64,000 nt of DNA from Micropterix aruncella (taxonomy: Eukaryota > Arthropoda > Insecta > Lepidoptera > Micropterigidae). Both the position numbers and the translations under genes were made by a program. The stretch is from NCBI GenBank assembly GCA_944548615.1, contig OX155955.1, forward strand, positions 1,335,288 through 1,399,287, read 5' to 3'. The notes beneath the pieces were generated by a model. That model did no database searches, had not been told where the DNA came from, and worked only from the letters and a program-made list of their open reading frames with translations. Below, one piece after another: positions 33,145-44,094 of the stretch; position 1 is the stretch's first letter, and the number at the start of each line of letters is the position of its first letter.

Positions 33145-33189
33145 ATGAAGAAGTTAATATTTTTTCTGGTCACAATATGGGCCTTTGAG
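33145..33189 (+). CDS. Secreted helical protein, exon 1 (signal peptide)
   Basis: 15 codons, MKKLIFFLVTIWAFE, ending at the donor GAG|GTGAGA in phase 0. It has the lysine-rich start and hydrophobic core of a signal peptide. Joined to exon 2 the peptide continues AAYCAGG, giving plausible cleavage sites. The link to the exon at 39141 rests on phase, strand and the missing N-terminus of that exon; intron 1 would be 5.95 kb and is packed with transposons. Confidence 0.65.
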
Positions 33190-33498
33190 GTGAGACATCA
33201 TTTTAATTTATTTATTTTTTTTTTTATTTTATTTTATTTGGTTAACAAACAGCGTTTATACGTAACAAATACAAAATATAACAATAAAACTATGACAAAT
33301 TATATGTTAACACTATCTATCGTTAATGTGTACAGTACACATCTCCGTTATTATACCTTATTTATATATACATTTTTTAGCAGTGATTTACTATTATAGA
33401 AAAAGAGAAAGAACAAAAAAAAATTAAAATTAAATTTTACATTGAGATTATAAACAATATTAAATATATAAAATCGAAGACTATCGCGGTTGTTTGAC

Positions 33499-33675
33499 AT
33501 TATAAATAGGATAGAAAACGAATTTACCGCGTGAAATTTGTAGCACCCGATGTTTCGGTGACGTTGCAGCCGCCGTTGTCCAGTTTAGACCTGGACAACG
33601 GCGGCTGCAACGTCACCGAAACGTCGGGTGCTACAAATTTCACGCGGTAAATTCGTTTTCTATCCTATTTATAAT
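33499..33675. mobile_element. Foldback (MITE-like) element with 85-bp arms
   Basis: Arms 33499-33583 and 33591-33675 are reverse complements with a single mismatch (ACCCGATGTTTCGG against CCGAAACGTCGGGT) around the 7-nt loop TTTAGAC. Related sequence occurs at 19663-19920 and as single arms at 52071-52167 and 58457-58553. Confidence 0.9.
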
Positions 33676-33893
33676 ATTAAATATTTTGTACCAAAGACAT
33701 ATTTTAAAAAAAATACAAAACTGTAACATGTAAACCGTTCAAGCGATTTATAATTTTATATAAAATACGGTTTACAAAGGACTGCTAAGATTTTTTTATG
33801 GTTTCCTTAAAGTGACTTTTAACTGATAAAAAAATGACAATGTACCCGAACCTATCGTTATACGTTGTTATAGCTCTGTTTATTAGGGAATGT

Positions 33894-34118
33894 CTAATTA
33901 GAGTTATATCTCTTTATATAAAACAGGTTCGGATTCCGAGTAATTCGAGAAGATAGAGAAAGGATCATTTCGACCAGATACGCACTGTCAAAAATATTAT
34001 TTATTACGTTGTAGAGAAACATTATATCGTAGGTTGTACGCCTATCTTCAAGACTATCGCGTTTAAAAAGAGCTAATTTTTTGTACGATTCAGCAGATTT
34101 ATTTTCCCTAAAGCACAA
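33894..34118 (-). pseudogene. LINE reverse transcriptase C-terminal fragment
   Basis: The minus frame reads KLALFKRDSLEDRRTTYDIM, FLYNVINNIFDS and SSRITRNPNLFY, the SLxDRRxxxDLxFLYKxxNGxIDS signature of Jockey/CR1-like LINE tails. Confidence 0.65.
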
Positions 34119-34599
34119 GTGCCTTATGATTTTTTTTTAATACGCTCGATTCGATGTTTTAATCGTCTGTTAAAGCTTTCCATTATCAACAATCGTATCT
34201 AGGTTTTTGCAACTTTACTGGAGACACAAAAAAAATCTGATTAAAAAGTCATCAAAACAAACCGAAGTAAAGCTTGTGCAGACTTTTTTAGCATTTATAC
34301 TAACCATTAAAAAAACCGTGGACAGAGATATGCCACTTATGCACATTATAAAACCAAGCCTAAATAGTGAATGTTCCACCGAAATCTCCGTTAAATTCTG
34401 ACAGGTTAACATGTTTACATAGATTATTTTTTTATCCATTCACGATTCACCTAGGTCATAAATTGTATATGCTAAATATGAAAGTTGACTATGGCGGTTT
34501 CCCTTATCCATAATCATATAATTAGTCAACATTGAAAGTCATATATTTGTTAACAATTGTGGAAAGCAGAACACGCAGCGTGATCATGCAAGAGAATTT

Positions 34600-34860
34600 T
34601 TGCGGCTCGGGAGCATAGTGGTTAGGTCACCGTATCCTACATTGTTAACGTTCCGGGTTCGTTTCCCGACTGGGTCGCAATTTTCCGTTGGGATAAAATT
34701 AATGAAATTACATTTGAATTATGTCGATCGATTGCAGTAACAAGACGTACACTTATATAAAATGTTACATGTACTTAGACATACACACACTTCATAATAG
34801 GGTTAATAAATCCGTCTGTTGCGAACGTTCACTATAAAGTGTAATAACCATAACATTACA
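34600..34860 (+). mobile_element. tRNA-derived SINE, copy 2
   Basis: Same layout as 16543-16822: box A-like AGCATAGTGGTTAGGTC, box B GGTTCGTTTCC (34656-34666), then TTTTCCGTTGGGATAAAATT and GTCGATCGATTGCAGTAACA. By eye roughly three quarters identical to copy 1. Confidence 0.8.
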
Positions 34861-35827
34861 AACTTTAGCAAATATTGTACATATGGTAAGTACCTATTTT
34901 AACACATTCCGGGATTTTTAAAGAAATAAAAAAGAAACGTAACAAATTTTGTACCATGTACGATATATTGTAGATGGTAAATTTTGTGCCATTTTGTAAC
35001 ATAGATTTTCCGGTCGTTGAACTGACAACTGCTAAAATAATTGTGCAAACATGATTTAAATTGTAGTTACATAAAATAGCAATATTATGTAATTGTCTAT
35101 TGAAGTGCAGCATGTGTACCTACGCAATGTGTTTACGTTGAATATTTTTTTTAATTTAATTTTAATTCTGGCACAACGTCGCTGTCTCACTGGTCCCCTG
35201 GTAGGAGAAATTGGCAGCGGCCAGCTGTTTATCACTGCACCATAGTGGCATTACAATAATTGTACGTTAAAGCAGTTAGTGTACCGCAAAGATTGATTTA
35301 TTTTAATTATTTATTTATTTAACAAATCAACATTACAGTACACACCAATTCGTTGAGATGTAAAGTACCTACATAAATATAAAAGGCATGAAATATTCAA
35401 GCTGAAGCATTAAAAATAGTAAGAGTAACAGAATATATTAACCCTTCCTATGTGAGCTAACCATTTTTGGTTAGACGCTTTCCGCGCTGTGCTAACTGTA
35501 ATATTTATTCATTATTATCTTAATTGTTTTACGAGATAATGTTGTAACGTCATAATATTTCAAATTTCAATGTGATCATTTTGCAGTTATTCTTTTTACG
35601 ATCCGTATAGTAGTTTAAAAGTTATGCGCAAAACTATCCCGGGCAGAAATTTTACCCCGCCATAGGAGGGGAAAACAATCGATGTTATTCTAGCATCTTT
35701 ATGCTAGAATAACATCCGGGTATATTCTAACTCAGTCACATACTCTATTTGCGAAGGCGAAGGCCAAAAGATGATATACAATATATAACTTTAAACTTAC
35801 CAATTTACGAAAACAATACAATTAAAC

Positions 35828-36060
35828 CGATGGAGTCTTCTTACGCGTGCCTTGCGACACATAAAATACGCTATGTTCAACAGCGTCAGACCTGGATATT
35901 TTTACTGCGAGCCCAGATCTCTTCAAGGTATGGGCATTGCACTACCTGAAAAGGTAGATACCTCGAAGAGATGTGGGCTCGCAGTAAAAAATCCAGGTCT
36001 GACGTTGTTAAACATAGTGCATTTATGTGTCGCAAGGCACGCGTAAGAAGACTCCATCGA
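35828..36060. repeat. Inverted duplication (arms about 100 bp) at a LINE 3' end
   Basis: GATGGAGTCTTCTTACGCGT at 35830 faces its reverse complement ending at about 36057, with CAGACCTGGATWTTTTACTG on both arms and a roughly 25-bp spacer near 35932-35956. The right arm belongs to the minus-strand LINE, and the left arm is an inverted copy of its tail. Confidence 0.85.
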
Positions 36061-36743
36061 CTTAAGTTGGTTCGCGAGGACGGCTCCGCAAAAAGAGTAT
36101 GTGAAAGATCTCGAATATAGTTATCCGGAACAAAGAGACAAACCTTCGCTAGCATGCTAGTATTATCAACTTTGCCCCGGACCAGCTTAAAAACGTAGGC
36201 CATGGTGAGCATTTCTCTACGCAATTTAAGGAAGTTATAGCCCACCATGCCTAGTAAAAAAATGTAGGGTATAAGAAGGGATAATAACCGTATTTCTTGA
36301 AATATACAAAGCGTAAAAAATATTTTTGATTATTTTCCAGCATGGTGATATAAAGATCCTCGTGTGGATTCCATATAACTGCATTCGTTTTCAATCTACT
36401 TCTCACAATTAAATTATACAATGTGTGCATAGCCCGGACACGGTGAAAATGATTTAGGTTCCGAATAACGAAACCTAGTAATTTAATAGAGGACTTAGAT
36501 AAATCAGTGATATTCTCCTTGAACGTAAGCTGAGAATCAAAGAGAACTCCTAGATCCTTCACCTTCGCAACTCTAGTAAGCACATCACCAGCGATGGAGT
36601 AATCACACATCAGAGGTGTGGTCGATCTAGTGTATGTCATCACTGAACATTTAGATACATTGAACTAGATATTTTTATTCTGACACCAAGACCAAACGGC
36701 GTCAATATCGCGCTGGAAAAGCTCGCAGGCCTCAGCAGTTCCA
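35931..36743 (-). pseudogene. Jockey/CR1-like LINE reverse transcriptase, distal half
   Basis: Minus frames give GTAEACELFQRDIDAVWSWC, VKDLGVLFDSQLTFKENI, IKLLGFVIRNLNHFHRVRA, VRSRLKTNAVIWNPHEDLYI, KYFLRFVYFKKYGYYP, then LFVPDNYIRDLSHTLFAEP and RALRHINAL. This is a near-complete RT thumb and C-terminal region with a few breaks. It continues the palm piece at 37289-37011, from which it is separated by the retroposon A insertion. Confidence 0.85.
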
Positions 36744-36757
36744 GTGGACATGTACAA

Positions 36758-36996
36758 CTAGAGTTGTCAACTACAACGGGCGAACCCGTCACCTCAGGAA
36801 ATTTTAACGATTAGTCGTGCTATCTCCCTGGAGTGAGCGCAGAAGATTTGGACAAAACAGTTCACCATAAAGCTCCGCCACACGTAAGAGGACAACGCCT
36901 TAACCGCGAGATAAAGAGGAGTGTTACCCAGCGGGCTTACAATAACGCCTTTACTCCCAATTGCGACCAGATTACCCCAGTCTCTCGATTGATTAA
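36758..36996 (-). mobile_element. Retroposon family A, 5'-truncated copy with 14-bp target duplication
   Basis: Bounded by GTGGACATGTACAA at 36744-36757 and 36997-37010. It contains only the 3' 239 bp of the element (3' end CCCGTTGTAGTTGACAAC), inserted in the middle of a LINE RT. 5' truncation together with a 14-bp duplication is the mark of target-primed reverse transcription. Confidence 0.92.
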
Positions 36997-37010
36997 GTGG
37001 ACATGTACAA

Positions 37011-37300
37011 TTTAATATCGCAAGCGAACATTAAACATTGTGCAGACACGATTACTTTACTCAGATCGTTAACAAAGAGATTGAACAGCAGAGGCCCAAA
37101 GTTTGATCTCTGACTAACGCCAGAGCAGGTGTGGTACACATTAGAATCAAAAAGGCCAGGTTTCACATACTGCTGCCTATCTCTCAAGTAATTAGCAAAT
37201 AAACGGACATTACTTGAGAATCCCTCAGCAGTGAGTAGATACGTGTAGATGCAGCGTGTATAATACTGACAGACTTGTAAAGTCGGCAACGACGTTTTAC
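37011..37300 (-). pseudogene. Jockey/CR1-like LINE reverse transcriptase, palm half
   Basis: The minus frame contains FSSNVRLFANYLRDRQQYVK, SGVSQRSNFGPLLFNLFVND and MFACDIKLYMS. In the last, the catalytic FADD box reads FACD, so a catalytic aspartate is lost. The SGVxQGSxxGPLLF motif is also degraded. Confidence 0.85.
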
Positions 37301-38170
37301 ATGCCAGAAACGATCATACACTATTATTCCCTTTACACTATGGTGCATGGTGACACGTCTGGCCGGATCCGTGCCCTTGTTTAGCTATTATTTTAGTCAT
37401 GAAAATCGTCATATAATCATCCGTCGGGCACATCTTTTCTGACAGCCACAGGTCAGGAACATTTATTTGACCCTCTAAGCCTCGCAACGGCGCATCGAAT
37501 CCTCCTCCTCTGTTTCTTACCCGCCGCCTTGGAGAGTAGCAGCATCGTCCGTAGCATGTCGGACTTATTGCGCCCGACCTCTTCATCAGTTTTAACTTAC
37601 GTTTTACCTATTTATTCCATCACAATTGGTTATTAAACTCATTTTATGATATAATAAAACAAATTCTAATTTTACCAATTTTTACTTTATTTTAATGTTT
37701 TAAGATGACTACGTTTGCGTCTTTCTATTTTAAAATTTTGATTACTCTTCGTTTTTATACTTTTACAGTTGCTACGCGTACTTTTTGCCATCAAATTTTA
37801 CCTATTTCCTTAGCATACATTCTTATACAGGTCGGTGAATACTTTGGCTAGCTAATATTAATATAGATATTTTATATAGACCATTGTTAAACCTTTGCCT
37901 GCCAGGCACATTGGGCCCAAATTCAAGTGGCCCGGATATCCGCCTGGCGTAAAGAAGCTCGTCATTGTTTTTTCAAATTAGGTAATAAAAAGTTAAATCT
38001 TAAGAGTAGAATTAATCTTTTCTAGGATTAAGGATTGACAGTAAATTACAATAGAATGCGCACATCCAACAATTAGCTAGTAAGCTATGTAGATCTATAT
38101 ACTCTATTTAAAAAATCAGAAGTCTTTGTGGTTTCGCGGCAGCTAAATCAGTATAATTTGCGTATTTTAC
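37301..38170. other. Intronic; nothing certain
   Basis: A GC-richer patch at 37340-37590 carries an 82-codon minus ORF (basic, Arg/Gly-rich), probably untranslated debris of the adjoining LINE. Confidence 0.4.
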
Positions 38171-38570
38171 CTCATGAATGAGTTATGGACTACTATTTTG
38201 GGGAAATGCCGCAACCAGTAAAAGAATCTTTCTTTTGCAAAAGAACACTGCGCAGCATGTATCAGGTAACGACTAGGACCTCATGCAAAGATTATTTCAG
38301 TAAGGCAAGGGTAATGACTATGTATTCGGCGTTCATATACCAGTGTTTAATGTATGCTAGACAGCACCTCGCAGAAACTGCAATGAAGACATTAATGCAG
38401 ACATTCACTCGCATCATACCCGCGGTAACTCCCTTTTATGCGTACCCCGAATACGACTGGCAAAAGTACAGAAAAGCTACTTGTACCTTAGCATTAAATT
38501 ATATAATCTACCCCCTACAAAATGTAAACAGCTGTAGGACATAAATATAAAAAAAACATCAAGGAGATGC
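38171..38570 (+). pseudogene. LINE reverse transcriptase C-terminal fragment
   Basis: Frames give MSYGLLFWGNAATSKRIFLL, LRSMYQVTTRTSCKDYF, then SHHTRG and a final RIRLAKVQKSYLYLSIKLYN. These are the SYGxxFWGN...LQKRAxR...HxTRxK...KLYN motifs of LINE tails, spread over three frames. Confidence 0.7.
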
Positions 38571-39140
38571 TGATAGGCCACCCTTTCTATAATCTGGCCA
38601 AATTTGATGGCCATGATTTTTTAAATATTGTGCCCATTTAAATTACTTAAAAAAGTAGAGCCTTTCTGTCTGATTATTTTATATGGTCTTATATCTGTAC
38701 TTTTAGTGTAAAATGCATAAAGTAACTTTAATTCGTATATACGTCGCTTTAATTTGTAATACGTATCTTTTCGAATTACTAAATACTTCAAATATTACGC
38801 TTCTATTTTGATTTTGATTATTTACATTTATAGTTTGACAATCTAGTAGTTAATTCTTGACTGCCTATGTATGTTCAGTAAAGAGTAGTAACGAGACTTA
38901 CTACCTAACCCAATTATTTTGACACGTCCAAGAGCGGTTTTTAGCCGTCAATTGGACACGATGAAAATGTAAAGGTAAAAAAAAGTATCGAATAAAAAAC
39001 TTTTTTCCTTGCAAGACTTAATATGCAGTTTTTGCTGTTTATGGAAATTCTTTGTTGCGGACAAAATGCGTTTTGCGATCGCTCCACAGTTGACCATGCG
39101 GTGGATAGATGATATTTTTCATGATTTGGTTTCTTTTCAG

Positions 39141-39803
39141 GCGGCGTACTGCGCAGGTGGATCTACGGTATCCACGGATGCTGAAAATCATGTAGCAGCG
39201 ACCACTGACATGGTCAAATATCAATTGAAGACTGACATAGAACTGTCATTAACGTCAGTTACTCAGCTCGTGGTTGATGTTTTAAATTTAGTTGGTAAAT
39301 TGCTTTTGGCCATCGAGCACTGGTTGGAAAAGGTGTCCGTGCTGGAGAAACTGTTGGGACCGGTTGCTAGAGTGCTCAAAGGTCTGAACCCGCTAAAGGA
39401 GATCCTCGCCGGGGTGAAGACGCAGCTGGATAACCTCATAACCATGTTGGGATTCGTTCTCAGCGGCATCATCAACAGTGTCGGCTGGCTGCTAGACAAT
39501 CTGGTGTTGAACGTCGGCAAGTTGCTACGCGGCATAGCCTACATTATTCTTCACCTAAACCCGGACAGGAAGCATTGCGAAAACGGCGTAGAATCTGATA
39601 TTTCTAAAAGTGTTGATAACCTGCGATCGACGCTAATCGAATGCGTCAACACATTAACGACTTCACTGAACCTCTCCCTTACCAAATTACTAGAGAATCT
39701 GAGGACGCTGATCAATGATCTATCAAATGCATTTGAGATTCTTGATAAATGCAGCAAATGGACAATTGCTGCTCCATGGTCTCTTCTGCATTGTCTTGCA
39801 AGT
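39141..39803 (+). CDS. Uncharacterised secreted helical protein, exon 2 (main body)
   Basis: 221 codons between acceptor TTTCTTTTCAG and donor AGT|GTAAGT, both phase 0; residues 16-236 of a predicted 308-aa protein. It is rich in Leu, Val, Asn and Asp and looks like a row of amphipathic helices (for example VTQLVVDVLNLVGKLL, LGPVARVLKGLNPLKEIL, ITMLGFVLSGIINSVGWLL). Cysteines are at 19, 161, 183, 219 and 233, and there is one N-glycosylation sequon NLS at 192. No stop or frame break occurs and codon use is balanced, unlike the transposon relics around it, so selection seems likely. I do not recognise the family with confidence. The spaced-cysteine helical layout recalls small secreted insect proteins such as the TsetseEP/DUF725 type, which is only a guess. 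Confidence 0.75.
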
Positions 39804-39877
39804 GTAAGTTTATACATATAATGACTACTTTCCAAAGTAGTCTGCCTGTGTATTTTTGTGGTGTGTTTCTATATTTC

Positions 39878-40549
39878 GGGAGCTAATGGACCCTGTTGCA
39901 GTTTGGCCACGAAGACCCATATGTTCAGGGTCGGTCATACTCACGGGTCAACACACATCCGGCGGCCTCCATGTAGAAGTACGGGTCAGGGTAGGACACT
40001 GAACTTCGGGTCAGTTTCCCCTAGGAGTCAACCTTCGGGCGTTCTTGGACGGTTTGCGCACCGTTCGGCGTCAGCCAGTCTATTGCGCATTCTGACCGAC
40101 AACCGGGAGAGTCTGGAAACAGTACTGTCTCCTATAGAGCGGGGATAGTTGTTTATCTTACGGCAACTGCTCTTGAAACGACCAATCGGCTACCCGATAC
40201 CAAATGAACAGCCGGGCAAAGGATGCCGTGGTCTACGATAGATTCGGTAGACATCGTTTCACCGTTACGTAAGGGAAAGGGCAGCGCAAGCGACCTCTAA
40301 CCCGTAACCAGTCGTGAGACCGGAGTAATTGGTTGCAACTGGTAGTAAGAGCGCGAGTGTCGGCCCGCTTGATGATTAACCTAGTTATCTCGCGGTAAGG
40401 CGTTGGTATCCTAGAGGCGTGTGGCGTAACTAGACGGTGGAGTTTTCCTCCAAGTCTTCTGCGCTCACCTAACGGAAGACAGAACGATCAATAACGCTAA
40501 AACTTTCTGAGGTGATGGGTTCGCCCGTTGTAGTCGACAGCTCTAGTTG
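39878..40549 (+). mobile_element. Retroposon family A, near full-length copy
   Basis: Begins GGGAGCTAATGGACCCTG and ends CCCGTTGTAGTCGACAGC, then CTCTAGTTG, directly followed by a GT microsatellite. Collinear with the reverse complement of 29482-30139 over its length. No target duplication could be read. Confidence 0.85.
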
Positions 40550-40552
40550 GGT

Positions 40553-40553
40553 A

Positions 40554-40591
<38 letters not shown>

Positions 40592-40612
40592 TGTGTGTGT
40601 ATGCGTGTGTTT
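40553..40612. repeat. (GT)n microsatellite
   Basis: About 18 GT repeats with a few interruptions, immediately 3' of a retroposon A copy. Confidence 0.95.
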
Positions 40613-41799
40613 GTTTATTCCTCTACGATAGCGCTCCAACGCTTAATCCGCTTGAGCTGAAATTTGGTATGCAGGCATCATTCGGTCATGGCAAGAGTTG
40701 AAAAGATTGAAATTTAATACATAGATGCTTTGTTGGTCCGACATCAATTTTGGTTTGATTATCTCGTATACAAGCTGCACTAAAAATATTTACATTGACC
40801 CTTACAAATGAATGGGCGAATCAATTATTTAATTTTACGACGTAGCGCGTCTGCGATTATTTTTTTTTAATAAGCGACGACTTACGTTCGGAATTTAAAT
40901 CTTCATTGCGTTGTGTCGCTCGTTCGAAATTCGAATTTTCGACGGAGAATTTTGCGGCGACGCGCGTTTGCAAATCGATTTTTACATTGAATGATATGAC
41001 GTTCTTGGCTACTTGCCGGGAAAGTCTTAAGTTGACAACCATTTTTTTTTCTTCATTTTATCACGAAAACCGGTACGGTAAAACAAGGGTAGTTTGTAGA
41101 ATAAAGTGAAAATACCTTTCAGTCTAACAATGTAAAAAAAACAGTTTAACAGTGAACGACAACGTTTTTATTAAAACTTTCATTTTTACGAGTATCTTTG
41201 AAGATAATTCCTTTGAACCTCGACAAACTTTTCATATTGTTTTGTTAATACTTCGATCCCATGGAATTATGAGTTTCAACATTTGCCACCAACCTTCCTA
41301 TATCCGCGGGTTGGTCCGTGAGACTGACAGAACACTTTTTTGTTTTATTTTGTATATTGGTAGTTTGTACTTTCTGTTAGCTGCATGATTAGTTGCTACT
41401 TTTATTCAGTGCGCAAATATGGCACGAGTCGCCATATTTGACGCCAATTGGTCTTTGGGATCGACGCGGTGCAACTTTGTGCAACTTTTCGTGTTAGGAA
41501 CAACTTTCAATATTCTTATAGTATTTCTTTGGTTTTTCTATTGTTTGTAAAGTATGTTTTTTTGTATTATTTGCATAGTATGTTGTATTATTTATCAGGT
41601 TATAATTTACAGCAAGATGAATGAAAACTACGGCATAAAAGGACGGCTGAAAAGTCTACGTCATGACTAATGCCAAAATGTTCAATACCCAAAATATGGA
41701 GGTTTACGTTGGGAAACAGCCTGCAGGCGCCTATAAACTTCAAATATTACTAATGGCATTTATTTACCATGAAGTATAATACTAACTGTAGGTATCTGT

Positions 41800-42197
41800 A
41801 CCCTTACGGCGACTGCTCCCTTACGGCGACTGCTCTTGAAACGACCATCGGCTATCCGATCCTGGGTGAACAGCCGAGCAAAGCACGCTGTGGTCCGCGA
41901 TAGATTCGGTAAACACCGTTTCACCGCTTCGTAAGGGAGAGGACCGCGCAAGCGACTTCGAACTCGTAACCAATCGAGATACTGGAGTAATCTGGTCACA
42001 ATTGGAAGTAAGGGTGTGAGTGTAAGCCCGCCGGGTAACACTCCTGGCTATCTCGCGGTTAAGGCGTTGGCCTCTTACTTACGGGCTAGTGGCGTAGCTA
42101 AATGGTTGACTGTTTTGTCCTCAAGTCTTCTGCGCTCACTCCAGGGAGATCTTCCTGAGGTGACAAGCTCGCCCGCTGTAGTCAACAACCCTAGTTG
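41800..42197 (+). mobile_element. Retroposon family A, 5'-truncated copy
   Basis: Starts within the element body and ends CCCGCTGTAGTCAACAAC, then CCTAGTTG. Its first bases hold a tandem duplication of CCTTACGGCGACTGCT. The 93-codon minus ORF over it is antisense to the element. Confidence 0.85.
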
Positions 42198-42224
42198 TCC
42201 CTATATTCCCTTGGTGGATTGAAA

Positions 42225-42750
42225 TTGTGGGCGCAGTGCAACAACTTGTGCTCAGAAACAGAAGGTTGAAGATTTAGCAGATAGCTGAGGAAGTAGGCTG
42301 TAGCAAAAAATGGATCAGTAACATCCTGCATGGAGTTTTAGAGATGGTCAAGGTCTCAGCGCGGTACGTTCCCAAAATGTCAACGCCGTTTGATAAGGCA
42401 CGTCGTATTGGAAATTCGAAGGATTTTTTGGAAATATTGGATGAAGAAAGGGAAGACATTTTTAACGCATGCTCACTGTTGATGAAACATACATTTATCA
42501 GTATGACATAAAAGTACAAGGGAAAGCATGGAGTAGGTAGTAAAGAGGAAGAAACCTCTGTTCAAACAGCAAAGTTGTCTCTGAAGCTAATGTCGACCAG
42601 CATAATCTGAGATTTTGGCGGAATATTTGTAACGGATTTTCTTCGGAAAGAAACAATGAATACAGATTATTATGCATAATTGGTTGCGCATGTGAGTTTA
42701 AAACTCAAGGAGATACGGATGGCCAAACTGAGTCGTAAGACCGTATAACA
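42225..42750 (+). pseudogene. Mariner transposase relic (SETMAR-like order)
   Basis: Frames read QKVEDLA, RMLTVDETYIYQYD, then RFWRNICNGF, and VTDFLRKETMNTDYYA, LVAHVSLKLKEIRMAKLSRK. The order DEE-VGxS region, TVDETWxxxYD (first catalytic D) and the DFL...YY...L tail is that of mariner transposases. It has many stops and shifts, and the second and third catalytic aspartates are not present. Confidence 0.8.
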
Positions 42751-42926
42751 TTTATAGCCTAAACATTTTTAATTATATGATCTATTTAGATTTAACGATG
42801 TATTGTTTTGGCGCTTTCACATGTTTACTTTTCATTCCGTTGTTATTGTCTCAAGTCTTACAACAGTCCCGAGTAACCCATTCTACGCTGTTTTTCATCA
42901 GTTGTTTAACAGTTGTTTTTCGTCAG

Positions 42927-43145
42927 TTTCTTAACAGCGCCATTGTGGACACTATCAAGAATCTACCAATTCTACTGGGTGAGCTGGTACCTGACACTCT
43001 TCTTATGGTAGAAAGAGTGACAGAAAACACTGTCACCTGCGTCGAATCTGTCATCATCGTCTTACTCTCGGAGCTTACAAGCATTAAGGACATTCTCGCC
43101 GATTGCGCTGATCAAAAAACTACTTTATTATTAGGTACCTATTAA
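42927..43145 (+). CDS. Secreted helical protein, exon 3 (C-terminus)
   Basis: 72 codons and a TAA, entered in phase 0 after the CAG at 42924-42926 and continuing exon 2 (residues 237-308). It has the same helical, Leu/Val-rich character with cysteines at 274 and 296 (TVTCVES, LADCADQ). The TCVESVIIVLLSELTSIKDI stretch is similar in spacing to exon 2 ECVNTL...LSNAFEILDKC, hinting at an internal repeat. Alternative acceptors at nearby TCAG/ACAG sites exist. No canonical AATAAA follows within about 100 nt; AATAAT does. Confidence 0.65.
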   Translation, partial: FLNSAIVDTIKNLPILLGELVPDTLLMVERVTENTVTCVESVIIVLLSELTSIKDILADCADQKTTLLLGTY

Positions 43146-43249
43146 ATAATCAAATAATATGGCAAATTTTAATTTTATTCCTTATACATTTATTGGTATT
43201 TTTAATGTATGTAATAATAATATTTTTATATATAATTAAATTTCATTAA

Positions 43250-43870
43250 ACATCATATCTGAGTAATAGTACCATTTATCTTAACTTTAAGTACAAGAAA
43301 TACTGGCTTCCAAATTTAAGATTAAAATTTCCTTATATTTTTCATATTAACAAAGCGGAAAATTCGTAATAATTGGTCGATTTCTAAATAACATTTTTAC
43401 AAGTAGATGATACTATATTATTTATTGTTACCTTTTTTTTAAAAAAAATGACAGATTATGTATAAGTAGTTTATTTCTTGCTTTAAATAATAGTTTATCG
43501 ACACTTTAATTCAAGTAGATAGGCACATGGTATTTTAATTAGCAGAATATGGAACATTGATTACAAGGCCCATTTAAGATATCGATTTATGAGTACCTAC
43601 ACTTAAATTTACTTCAGATTGAGTTTCATTTACGATTTTTAAATTTAGAAAACTTGAAATACTGCCATCTATCAGTACGCATTCGAATAACAAGTAAAAT
43701 CTAATGGGTGTAGCCGCTCGTCAAAAGTACAACAGCTAGAGGGCAAGCTTCTCTTCATTTTGAATTTGGTAGTTCACCTTTCCTTCGAAGTCCTCTATCT
43801 ATACCACGATATGCAGGTATACTAAAAATATTTAGAGACAATGATAATTTAATATTTATTCAACAAAACA
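43250..43870 (+). repeat. Dispersed non-coding block, part 1 (cf. 52195-52800)
   Basis: Shared, ordered text includes GTACAAGAAATA, TTAAAATTT, GTAGATGATACTATATTATT, GGCAAGCTT against GGCAAGATT, ATACCACGA and GACAATGATAATTTAATAT. About 70-75% alike by eye. Confidence 0.65.
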
Positions 43871-44094
43871 TACAAACTAAACTTAAAATTAAAATACAGT
43901 TGGATATATCATATAAATAAAAGTTTGACACAAATAATATAAATATGAATGACACAAACATTAAAAAAACAAAGAATTCAATAACCTAAGATAGTACAAC
44001 AAATAATGAATAAAAATAATACTAATAATAACCAAAATCAGACAAAATAAAAAAATGCCTAATAATCACGTGTTGGGCATCCGATAATGTACCG
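43871..44094. other. Short AT-rich spacer
   Basis: Adenine-rich text, possibly a LINE 3' UTR. Nothing else is seen. Confidence 0.4.

Larger units (their letters stand above)
33190..39140 (+). other. Intron 1 of the secreted-protein gene
   Basis: GT at 33190, acceptor TTGGTTTCTTTTCAG at 39126-39140. It contains a foldback, LINE fragments, a SINE, a retroposon A insertion and an inverted duplication, listed separately. The remaining stretches (34861-35740, 37301-38170, 38600-39120) show no exon. Confidence 0.55.
39804..42926 (+). other. Intron 2 of the secreted-protein gene
   Basis: GTAAGT at 39804, acceptor TTGTTTTTCGTCAG at 42913-42926. It carries two retroposon A copies, a GT microsatellite and a mariner relic. 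The 40620-41790 part is otherwise featureless apart from short antisense ORFs. Confidence 0.6.

Noticed and set aside
33145..33399. Exon 1 read as an uninterrupted 84-codon protein
   Set aside because: After residue 15 the frame is low-complexity AT-rich text, and a good donor (GAG|GTGAGA) ends the signal-peptide part.
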